Source: a virus
Reading direction: 5' to 3' (one strand)
IMG/VR virus record: IMGVR_UViG_3300046524_000415
Location: 1 to 35,232 of that record
DNA: 35,232 nt
The position numbers and the translations under genes were made by a program. Numbering within the stretch: the stretch's first letter is position 1; every line of letters starts with the position of its first letter. Of the stretch, positions 14,400 through 20,631 are shown piece by piece. The notes below the pieces were generated by a model. The model saw only the letters and a list, made by a program, of their open reading frames with translations. It did no database searches and was not told the origin of the DNA.

Positions 14400-14414
14400 A
14401 TCACACCCTATGAT
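14400..14414. repeat. Family I repeat, site 8 (ATCACACCCTATGAT)
   Basis: The TAG inside the repeat (minus strand, ATAGGG) is the stop codon of gene 14408-14908. Confidence 0.9.
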
Positions 14415-14908
14415 TTTCCGTACTCCTTATCGTTTGCGGCATGCTCAAGCAGTTCAGGCGAGAACGTGAAGCCGCCCGCGTTGTCCGCATCGCCGCGCCG
14501 GTATTTCGCCATGTCGCCGCGCGATATGCCCAGCACGCGGCACGCATCCGCAAACGAGGCGAATATCTGGCCGGTTTCGCTGCACCGCTGGCCGTGCGTG
14601 CGGCGCGTGCCAGGGCCGATTGGTTCCGGTTCGGACTGCAGCGGGAATGCCGCATTGAGCCAGCCGCACGCGTTACGGATGATAGGGCTCGTGTCGTGCG
14701 GCGTGGCATTGGCAAAGCCCCACTCCAGCCAGGCGAGCGCATGGCGCACCGCGTGCGCTTCGTGCGTGTTGCGGGTTATGCGCTGCAGGCGTGCGAGTGC
14801 GCGCCGTGCTGCGCCCAGCGTGTCGGCGCACGGCATCGATTCAAGCGTGACAAGCGCACGGCGCGCGCGGCTGGTTGCGCCTTTGTGCTGCGTGGGATTG
14901 GAAAGCAT
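14408..14908 (-). CDS. Phage protein with NUMOD1-like C-terminal motif
   Basis: This 166-residue protein starts at the ATG at 14908 (MLSNPTQHKG), with GGAG upstream; a TTG six bases earlier is possible. The N-terminal two thirds are helical and Arg/Ala-rich. The C-terminal part (SETGQIFASFADACRVLGIS, then RGDMAKYRRGDADNAGGFTF) has the pattern of a NUMOD1-type helix-turn-helix, a DNA-binding module usually attached to homing endonucleases, but no nuclease domain is visible. It ends in a family I repeat. It may be a DNA-binding accessory protein. Confidence 0.65.
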   Translation of the reverse strand: MLSNPTQHKGATSRARRALVTLESMPCADTLGAARRALARLQRITRNTHEAHAVRHALAWLEWGFANATPHDTSPIIRNACGWLNAAFPLQSEPEPIGPGTRRTHGQRCSETGQIFASFADACRVLGISRGDMAKYRRGDADNAGGFTFSPELLEHAANDKEYGKS

Positions 14909-14999
14909 AGGCAAGACTCCAGAGGTTAAAGGCTATCGGCGAGTTAACGCGGATAGTGGTGGAAGAAAGAAACGAGGCGAATCAAACAGATAGCGTTTT

Positions 15000-15530
15000 G
15001 CGGCTGGAAAATGCAGGTGCGCAGATAAAAATGCAGGCGTGAAATTGCAGAATGCAGGTGCAAAACGGCTAAATGCTTTTGGCCCTGATAAGAGAAAGAC
15101 TAGAACAATCAAAAGTTTAAATTGGGGACATCTGCATTTAAGCAAAATGCAGGCGTTTAAAACAGGAGGCTACACTACCAGTCACTCCAATCTGCACGCG
15201 CGCGCGTGGGCGTGCGAGCGGGCACACGTGCAACGTCTTAAATTTTGGAGCCTGCATTTTATGCATATTTAATATATTTATTATTTATTATATTATTATT
15301 ATGCAGTTTGCCATTCTGCAACAACAAAACACGAACACCATCGGCACGCATTCGCACAAGTCACAGGCATTTTCGTTTGCATTTTAGAAAAACGCCTGCA
15401 TTTTGAGTAAATGCAGTATGAGGCATAGCTGCATATCAGCGTATCTGCATGTTTTTTAAGCACTCTTGGACCAGGCACGCAGCAAAAAGCCCCGCATGTG
15501 CGGGGCGAACGGATCGTAAATGCAGTATCA
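15000..15530. other. Iteron-like, AT-rich candidate replication origin
   Basis: This gene-free region (14909-15527) is packed with AAATGCAGG-type repeats. Direct copies AAAATGCAGGTG (15008-15019), AAAATGCAGGCG (15028-15039) and GAATGCAGGTG (15050-15060) are about 20-21 bases apart; another AAAATGCAGGCG is at 15144-15155. Inverted copies include CCTGCATTTT (15251-15260) and CGCCTGCATTTT (15393-15404). TAAATGCAGTAT occurs at 15408 and 15517. Between the two clusters lies a run of A/T at about 15263-15300. Iterons next to an AT-rich stretch are the classic form of a theta origin or of a site bound by a phage replication/partition protein. Confidence 0.55.
15484..15506 (-). terminator. Rho-independent terminator of the 15.5-16.2 kb gene
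   Basis: A GC stem GCCCCGCA/TGCGGGGC (15489-15506) with a two-base loop is followed on the minus strand by a run of five T. It lies about 20 bases after the stop of gene 15528-16247, inside the repeat-rich region. Confidence 0.85.
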
Positions 15531-16247
15531 GGCGGCACGAATCACGCGCGAATCATTCGCTGCTTCTGCACTACTGCGCGCCCATGCCTTGAACATTGCA
15601 GGGTTGGCGACGGCGTAGGACAGCGCCGTTGTAAATTCCGGATCGGTGTTGAGGAGCGTGTGAAGTGCGCTCAACAATTCCGACCCTTCGCCTGGCGCTT
15701 TCTTGTCGCGCGGCGCGCGGTCAACGTCCGCGTTCGGCGCTTTCGGCGCGACCCAGCCCTCCTTCTCCGCGCGATCTTTCGCCCGCTTCACTGCATTGGC
15801 CGCGACCTTGTAAAGCTCGTGCTCACTCTGTTTTTTCAGGCCGAACCATTTCTCTGCTTCCTGCTTACCCGCACGCCCATGGATATAGCCATAGATTGCG
15901 TGGCGTGTCGCCTGCTTCAACTCTTCCCACGTGCGGATCGGCTTGAACAGGTCTGCGCACACGGCCGTTTTGTTATCCGTGTTCGTATCGGCCTTTGCCG
16001 AATCCGCAAATGCCTTGCGGAATTTTTCAATGTCCAGGTGGAACGCTTCGCGCACGTCGGCGATCTTTGCGGGCGAGTCTTTACCCGATTCGTTCGCCTG
16101 GGGTTTTGCGGCCAACGTGACAACCTTGCCGACTTCCTGAATGACTCGCGTTTGTGCGTTTACGTCCTGCTCAACGGTGACACTCTTCACGGTGGCGTTC
16201 TTTGCCTTAGCGGTCGTTGCCTTTGCTGCGTTTTTCTTCGTGACCAT
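15528..16247 (-). CDS. Basic phage protein next to the candidate origin
   Basis: This 239-residue protein opens with a Lys/Ala/Thr-rich tail (MVTKKNAAKATTAKAKNATV) like histone H1-type or nucleoid-binding proteins. A helical, charged body follows (DLFKPIRTWEELKQATRHAI, then HGRAGKQEAEKWFGLKKQSE). It is a single-gene unit with its own promoter and terminator, and its 3' end enters the iteron-like repeats. It is a candidate origin- or repeat-binding protein, but I recognise no Rep family. The promoter overlaps a family II repeat and a family I repeat lies further upstream, so both putative regulators may act here. Confidence 0.7.
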   Translation of the reverse strand: MVTKKNAAKATTAKAKNATVKSVTVEQDVNAQTRVIQEVGKVVTLAAKPQANESGKDSPAKIADVREAFHLDIEKFRKAFADSAKADTNTDNKTAVCADLFKPIRTWEELKQATRHAIYGYIHGRAGKQEAEKWFGLKKQSEHELYKVAANAVKRAKDRAEKEGWVAPKAPNADVDRAPRDKKAPGEGSELLSALHTLLNTDPEFTTALSYAVANPAMFKAWARSSAEAANDSRVIRAA

Positions 16248-16330
16248 TTGCTATTCCTTTGCAGTACTGACGTTTTGAAGGTTTGCCCCTTGCGGGTTCC
16301 GGGTCTGCTGCATCGCTGCAGCGTTCAATC

Positions 16331-16359
16331 GTTATCCCGACAGACAAGTGACTTGTCAA
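16331..16359 (-). promoter_or_regulatory. Promoter of the 15.5-16.2 kb gene, covered by a family II site
   Basis: On the minus strand a perfect TTGACA (16359-16354), 17 bases, then GATAAC (16336-16331), four of six matches to a -10. The family II palindrome 16345-16355 covers part of the -35 and the spacer, as expected for a repressor operator. Confidence 0.6.
16345..16355. repeat. Family II repeat, site 3 (CAAGTGACTTG)
   Basis: Perfect copy, extended to ACAAGTGACTTGT. It overlaps the -35 box of the leftward promoter. Confidence 0.9.
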
Positions 16360-16376
16360 CACTGCAAATGCACAAA

Positions 16377-16391
16377 ATCACACCCTGTGAT
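16377..16391. repeat. Family I repeat, site 9 (ATCACACCCTGTGAT)
   Basis: Perfect palindrome about 20 bases upstream of the leftward -35 box; it is the rightmost family I site. None occurs in the late operon. Confidence 0.9.
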
Positions 16392-16509
16392 TTCTGGCTT
16401 CTGTGTGTTTTGTACGTATGCCGCCCCCAAATGGACCGCGGGGGGCGTGGGGGGGGCGCGTACACCATATAGGGTGGTACACGAGCGTTTTGCGGTTTTT
16501 AGCCCTATA

Positions 16510-16563
16510 CCCCATACGGTTTTATAGTCCTCAATTGACTTTCGTATGGGGCATTGATATGTA
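16510..16563 (+). promoter_or_regulatory. Rightward promoter flanked by a 9-base inverted repeat
   Basis: TTGACT (16535-16540), 17 bases and TATGTA (16558-16563) with an extended -10 TG one base before form a candidate promoter of the rightward operon. CCCCATACG (16510-16518) and CGTATGGGG (16543-16551) form a perfect 9-base inverted repeat around the -35 and spacer, a likely regulator site. AGGAG and the first gene follow. Confidence 0.55.
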
Positions 16564-16593
16564 CCGTATTAGCGCTTTAATCAGGAGTGCGTG

Positions 16594-16848
16594 ATGCCCG
16601 GTCTGAAAGTCATGCCCCTTCGCGAAGTGTCGCTGTCTGATATCGCGGGAATGCTCCGCAGGCTGGCCGATGCGATCGAGCACGGCGAGCATGAAGGCAT
16701 CCGGGGTCTGGTGGTCGTGCTCGATGCCCCCGCAATGCCGGTGTTCGGTTTCGGCGACGCGCCGCCTGCCGTAGCGGCCGAACTGCTCGCGTGCGCACAC
16801 CTGAAGATGATCCGCGCGCGGCTGGGCGCCTATGGGCTGGAGCTGTAG
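16594..16848 (+). CDS. Small phage protein, first gene of rightward operon
   Basis: This 84-residue protein starts at the ATG at 16594, six bases after AGGAG; the GTG at 16591 is too close. It has a helical first half (LSDIAGMLRRLADAIEHGE) and a hydrophobic strand (RGLVVVLDAPAMPVFGFGD). It looks like small regulatory or accessory proteins upstream of terminase genes in Burkholderia phages. Function unknown. A family II repeat follows the stop codon at once. Confidence 0.7.
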   Translation: MPGLKVMPLREVSLSDIAGMLRRLADAIEHGEHEGIRGLVVVLDAPAMPVFGFGDAPPAVAAELLACAHLKMIRARLGAYGLEL

Positions 16849-16859
16849 CAAGTGACTTG
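16849..16859. repeat. Family II repeat, site 4 (CAAGTGACTTG)
   Basis: Perfect copy starting on the base after the TAG of gene 16594-16848 and 13 bases before the next ATG. Confidence 0.9.
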
Positions 16860-16872
16860 ATGGAGTGCCGCC

Positions 16873-17043
16873 ATGGCAGGCAGGTATCGCAACCCTTCGT
16901 ATCGCCAGTACCTGCCGCAGGAGCTGCTTGACGAACTACGCGCGGTCTCGAAAGCGACGCGCCGCCCGATGCAGCAGATTGTCCGTGTCGCAGTGCGCCG
17001 GTTTCTCAGTGAGCTGCGCGCGCCGGGAGAACATCGTGGATGA
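16873..17043 (+). CDS. Small ribbon-helix-helix (CopG/Arc-like) protein
   Basis: This 56-residue protein is short enough to be missed. It reads MAGRYRNPSYRQYLPQELLD, then a helix-turn-helix stretch ELRAVSKATRRPMQQIVRVA and VRRFLSEL. The short basic strand followed by two helices fits a ribbon-helix-helix DNA-binding dimer. It starts behind GGAG and its stop overlaps the GTG start of the terminase gene (17036-17043). Its size and place make it a candidate binder of one of the palindromic repeat families, or a packaging-site protein; both are inference. Confidence 0.65.
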   Translation: MAGRYRNPSYRQYLPQELLDELRAVSKATRRPMQQIVRVAVRRFLSELRAPGEHRG

Positions 17044-17512
17044 ACCTGCCCTGCCGGGACCGCGTGAGTTCGCCAAGGCGTCGTGGGGTTCGCTTGCGTT
17101 CGATCTCGTGCTGCGCGTCGCGCCGCTACCGGAGATTCTGGCGACCTACCGCCTGACCCAGCGGCAGTTCGCGGTGCTGCTCGACACGCCGGCATTCGTC
17201 GCGGCGCTGCGCGATGCCCAGGCGCAGATGCGTGCGCACGGTGCGCAGGCCGGTTTCGTGTTCCGCTCGCGCGCGCTCGCCGAAGACCTGCTGCCGGATA
17301 TTTATAGCCTCGCGAAGGATGGCCGCACGGATGCGGTGCTGCGCCACCGCATCTTCGAATCGCTGGCGCGTTATGCACTGCTCGATCCGGCCAGCACGGA
17401 AAAAGGCGGCGACGGCGGCGGCGTGCAGGTCGTGTTCAACCTCGCGTCGGGTATCCGTGGCATGGAGCATGTAGTCGGGGCAGGCAAGATAAAGGTGCTG
17501 CCCGACGGATAA
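17036..17512 (+). CDS. terS: Terminase small subunit (probable)
   Basis: This 158-residue protein starts at GTG 17036, overlapping the RHH gene end. It has a helix-turn-helix-like segment (LATYRLTQRQFAVLLDTPAF) and a long helical middle (LRDAQAQMRAHGAQAGFVFR, then LAEDLLPDIYSLAKDGRTDA). It ends in a Gly-rich loop and a short strand (VQVVFNLASG). This pattern and its place before the large subunit are those of small terminases, which recognise the packaging site and form a ring. The identity rests partly on context; an inserted minus-strand gene separates the two subunits. Confidence 0.7.
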   Translation: MDEPALPGPREFAKASWGSLAFDLVLRVAPLPEILATYRLTQRQFAVLLDTPAFVAALRDAQAQMRAHGAQAGFVFRSRALAEDLLPDIYSLAKDGRTDAVLRHRIFESLARYALLDPASTEKGGDGGGVQVVFNLASGIRGMEHVVGAGKIKVLPDG

Positions 17513-17542
17513 CAAATGGAGAGGTTCCGGGTATTCGGTTGT

Positions 17543-17941
17543 CTAGTTGGAGGGCTGCGTCAGCTCCGCCAAGTTTGCTTTCTTAAGCTCCTCCAGTGAT
17601 TTGAACACGGGCCCGTGGGGATATGGCGGAGCATATCGGACGCGCACTCCTGCTATACGGTCACTCCCGATTTCTTCAGGAATTGTCTGGACGCTGTAGT
17701 GATGCACTTCATCAAACAGCTCCCTCAGTGTTTCGTAGTCCGATGCAGCTAGGGATTCGAAACCTGTGTGACGCATGATTTCCTCGTTTGTCACATAAAC
17801 AGTGGGATTGAAGCCGTCGGGCGACGGCGGTGTTCTAGGCGCGACGCCGACTTTTTTACCGGCGTCGATTTCTCGTCTCGTCATTAATTCGTTGCGAATG
17901 TTCCCGGCAAGCTGGTGCAATACGAATGCGCGCATGTCCAT
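17543..17941 (-). CDS. Reverse-strand moron between terminase genes
   Basis: This 132-residue protein (MDMRAFVLHQLAGNIRNELM) points against the late operon and sits exactly between the two terminase genes. Start 17941 is preferred; ATG 17935 is possible. The sequence is mixed alpha/beta with a Pro-rich middle (VAPRTPPSPDGFNPTVYVTN) and a helical end (FKSLEELKKANLAEL). It is less G+C-rich to the eye than its neighbours. No family is recognised. Position and orientation suggest lysogenic expression and a host-benefit or exclusion role. Confidence 0.65.
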   Translation of the reverse strand: MDMRAFVLHQLAGNIRNELMTRREIDAGKKVGVAPRTPPSPDGFNPTVYVTNEEIMRHTGFESLAASDYETLRELFDEVHHYSVQTIPEEIGSDRIAGVRVRYAPPYPHGPVFKSLEELKKANLAELTQPSN

Positions 17942-18033
17942 CCTATGACTCCGTTGAGTAGGGGACTTCATTATCCGGCTCGCTTTTCAAACGCCATCCT
18001 GATATTCACGTGATGCAGCACATGGAGACCAGC

Positions 18034-19527
18034 ATGAATGACGCCCCCGGTATCAGCTACTCGCCTTCGCCAACGATACTCGCGCTGCATAATTCCAGCG
18101 CTTTCATCAAGGCAGTCGCGGGTCCGCCTGGCGGCGGCAAGTCGGTCGGTGCGTTCATGGACGGGCTGCTGCGGTGCATGCGCCAGCCTGCCGACCGTGA
18201 GGGGGTGCGGCGCTTCCGTCTCGCCTGTGCGCGCGCGACCTACCCGAAGCTGAAGACCACGACGCTGAAGACCGTGCAGGACTGGATGCCGCACGAGTTC
18301 GGCGACGTGAAACTGACCGCGCCGATGGAGGGGCTGTACACGTTCCCGCTGCCGGACGGCACGCGCGTGCGATTTGAAGTGCTGTTCATCGCCTTGGAGG
18401 ATGAGCAGGACATCGAGGACATGAAGTCACTTGAAGTGAGCATGTTCTGGCTGCATGAGGCGACGGAACTCTCCGAGGCGATCCTGCGCATCGCGGTGCA
18501 ACGGGTCGGACGCTACCCGTCGATGAAGAATGGCGTGATCTGCGCGGAGCCGGGGGTGGTGCTGGACTTCAACCTGCCGGACCAGGCGCACTGGCTTTAT
18601 AAGCGCTTTGTTGAAGGTGAGCCGTTGCCGGTGATCGAACTGCTGGACGGCAGGACATTCACACCGACGCTCGCGCTGTTCATGCAGCCGCCTGCGGTCA
18701 TTTGCGACAACGAAGAAAGTGTGGAAGCTGACGGCGCGCCGCCCCGCTTCAGGCTCAACCCGGATGCGGAGAACCTGCACAACCTGCTGCCGGACTATTA
18801 CGCGAACCAGCTCGCGACGCTGCGCTGGCCGGAAATCCGTTCGTTCCTGCTGATGCGCTGGACCCCGACCGCGCTCGGCAAGCTCGTGCATCCGGAGTTT
18901 TCCGCGCAGGCGCATGTGGGGAAGCTGCGCACGGCACCCGTGACCGGCGAGGAAACGCTGATTGGCATCGACACGTCGGGGCTGCACCCCGGCGCGGTGT
19001 TCGGCCAGCCGCAGGCGGGCCAGCTCGTCGTGATGGATGAAGGCTATGCGCCGGACATGGCGTTCGAACAGTTCATCCAGGAAGTGCTGCTGACGATCAT
19101 CGCGAAGCGCTACCACGGCACGCCGCTGCTCGCGGTGTGCGACCCATCGAACCCGAGGGATGCGAGAACGGGCCTCACGCCCGTGCAACTGCTGCAGCGC
19201 TACCAGATCAGGGCGATCCCTGCGGCCACGAACCGGTTCGCGCTGCGCAAGGCGGCAGTCGCGCGGCTACTGAACCGCCGTCACGGCTGCGTGATCGACC
19301 CGGCCTGCACGATGCTGATAGATGGCCTGGGCAGGAGCTACGTGCACCGCAAGCTGCGTGCGACCACCACAACCGGGCTCGACTACGCGAACGAGCCGGT
19401 CAAGGGGCCGACCTCGCACGTGGTCGAGGCATTCCAGTACCTCGCCGTGCATCTCGCGCACATCAGCCCCGAGGAGGAAGTCGTGGACCGGTCGAGGGTG
19501 CAGGTCGCGAAGCGACGGGTGGTCTGA
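18034..19527 (+). CDS. terL: Terminase large subunit (packaging ATPase/nuclease)
   Basis: This 497-residue motor protein cuts and pumps phage DNA into the prohead. I chose ATG 18034 because GGAG lies before it. Walker A is GPPGGGKS at residues 30-37. A Walker B-like segment with its catalytic Glu is VSMFWLHEATEL. In the C-terminal nuclease half, LIGIDTSGLHPGAVF and LAVCDPSNPRDA give the expected metal-binding Asp residues. Length is normal. A one-mismatch family II repeat lies in the gene at 18424-18434. It is followed by a group of inserted genes. Confidence 0.9.
   Translation: MNDAPGISYSPSPTILALHNSSAFIKAVAGPPGGGKSVGAFMDGLLRCMRQPADREGVRRFRLACARATYPKLKTTTLKTVQDWMPHEFGDVKLTAPMEGLYTFPLPDGTRVRFEVLFIALEDEQDIEDMKSLEVSMFWLHEATELSEAILRIAVQRVGRYPSMKNGVICAEPGVVLDFNLPDQAHWLYKRFVEGEPLPVIELLDGRTFTPTLALFMQPPAVICDNEESVEADGAPPRFRLNPDAENLHNLLPDYYANQLATLRWPEIRSFLLMRWTPTALGKLVHPEFSAQAHVGKLRTAPVTGEETLIGIDTSGLHPGAVFGQPQAGQLVVMDEGYAPDMAFEQFIQEVLLTIIAKRYHGTPLLAVCDPSNPRDARTGLTPVQLLQRYQIRAIPAATNRFALRKAAVARLLNRRHGCVIDPACTMLIDGLGRSYVHRKLRATTTTGLDYANEPVKGPTSHVVEAFQYLAVHLAHISPEEEVVDRSRVQVAKRRVV
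18424..18434. repeat. Family II repeat, near-perfect (GAAGTCACTTG)
   Basis: One mismatch; inside terL it reads as codons AAG-TCA-CTT (Lys-Ser-Leu), the same frame as at 26639 and 29068. Confidence 0.6.
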
Positions 19528-19539
19528 GAGGGCTACCGC

Positions 19540-20121
19540 TCAGGTCGTCGTGGTGTCCGACTGGCGGGCGTTCTCAACAATCGGTTTCCACTCCCCATTC
19601 CGAAGTTTCCGGTCGACCTGACGCACAACTTTGGCAATTACGTATGCTCTGCCTCCTTGCGCGTCATGGCACTCCTTCTGGCATGTTTCGCAGTAAAAAT
19701 GTGTCCGCCATTCGCCATATTCCCGATTTTCCGAATACACAAGCGTGGTATCACATGAAGGGCAATATGCCCGCGGCTCGCTCATGGTTCCGCCAGGGTA
19801 GCTCCAGCGCCAGACAATGCCGAAGAAGCGATCGGACGTGTAGTCGGTCGTTCGTGGTTCATTGTCCCGCCACTGCTGCACAACGTGAATTCCAAAGGCC
19901 AGAATCCATAGCCCCAGCGCGCCATACCCTAGATAGAGCGACCAGACCGGGACCGTCGCGTGCCCGGCAAAATGCGCGTACATGTTGCCGACAAGCCTCA
20001 TAAGCCAGGCCCACACGCCTGGCATCCATGCCCACACTGCTCCCAACGCTGCCCCGATGACTGTAGTAAGGACGCCTCCGATAACAGTTGTTCTGATGGA
20101 GTCGGTATTGGATGCGCTCAT
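19540..20121 (-). CDS. Membrane protein with C-terminal zinc ribbon (moron)
   Basis: This 193-residue reverse-strand gene follows terL. Two membrane segments are visible: VIGGVLTTVIGAALGAVWAW near residue 13 and SLYLGYGALGLWILAFGIHV near residue 60. After a Trp-rich stretch (FFGIVWRWSYPGG), a cytosolic zinc ribbon follows with CPSC and CETC pairs and a nearby extra Cys, then a basic tail. Inner-membrane proteins with a zinc ribbon occur as prophage cargo. A role in exclusion or defence is plausible but not shown. Confidence 0.7.
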   Translation of the reverse strand: MSASNTDSIRTTVIGGVLTTVIGAALGAVWAWMPGVWAWLMRLVGNMYAHFAGHATVPVWSLYLGYGALGLWILAFGIHVVQQWRDNEPRTTDYTSDRFFGIVWRWSYPGGTMSEPRAYCPSCDTTLVYSENREYGEWRTHFYCETCQKECHDAQGGRAYVIAKVVRQVDRKLRNGEWKPIVENARQSDTTTT

Positions 20122-20193
20122 TCTTTACATGACCGTCGTTCGTTTTGGAGGTCACAATTATGCATGCGCAAAGCGACGAGCGGTCTGGCAGAT

Positions 20194-20493
20194 TTAGAAC
20201 TCGACGTCCCCACTGAGTGGGTCGTCCCCCATGGGTGGCGTGTCCATGGTCGCGTTGCGCCACCCTTCTTCCAGCAGGATCACGCGCAGGTTTTCGAGTG
20301 CAACGAGGTTACCGCCCACGTCGGCCTTCCAGCATTTGTCGATGACCTCGTACAGGCGCTTCATTTCCCCGATCCGGTCGCGCGTACGGATGATCTCCAG
20401 GATCAGGCAGCGCACCTCCGGGCCGTGCCGGTGCTCCACCCACAGGCGGCGCAGGTCATGGATCGTCGGAATGTCGAAGTCGGGTAGCGGCAT
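20194..20493 (-). CDS. Small phage protein under LexA-type control
   Basis: This 99-residue, acidic, helical protein (MPLPDFDIPTIHDLRRLWVE) lies on the reverse strand. Only ten bases before its ATG is a LexA-type box (20504-20519) that also overlaps a TATACT -10 candidate, so it should be induced by DNA damage. The body (CLILEIIRTRDRIGEMKRLY, then NLVALENLRVILLEEGWRNA) has no recognised family. An SOS-controlled small gene in a temperate phage often encodes an antirepressor or cell-cycle effector (Tum of phage 186 is an example). This role is inference. Confidence 0.65.
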   Translation of the reverse strand: MPLPDFDIPTIHDLRRLWVEHRHGPEVRCLILEIIRTRDRIGEMKRLYEVIDKCWKADVGGNLVALENLRVILLEEGWRNATMDTPPMGDDPLSGDVEF

Positions 20494-20503
20494 GGCGAAA
20501 TAC

Positions 20504-20519
20504 CTGTATGGATATACAG
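20504..20519. promoter_or_regulatory. LexA (SOS) box
   Basis: CTGTATGGATATACAG matches CTGT-N8-ACAG exactly and differs from the enterobacterial consensus core CTGTATATATATACAG by two bases; GTA follows, extending the match. On the minus strand a TATACT adjoins it. It would repress the gene at 20194-20493, and perhaps influence the divergent kinase gene. Confidence 0.75.
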
Positions 20520-20631
20520 TATAGTCGCAGCCGTACCTGTGTTGGCTGGTAAGGCAATTTCTGCCCTAGAATCGACGTCCATGTATCGGCATGTCGCCAA
20601 TCAAAACTAGCGCGCGGCGCACGGGGGTTCT

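Noticed and set aside
15039-15272. Plus-strand ORF in the iteron-like region
   Set aside because: It is made of translated repeats and AT-rich DNA; no ribosome site.
2581-16391. Family I as CRP/FNR sites
   Set aside because: CRP sites are TGTGA-N6-TCACA; here the arms are everted (TCACA-N3-TGTGA) with a three-base centre.
2581-16391. Family I or II repeats as a CRISPR array or transcription terminators
   Set aside because: Spacing is irregular (0.4 to 6 kb) with genes between, and the palindromes have neither a long GC stem nor a T-run.
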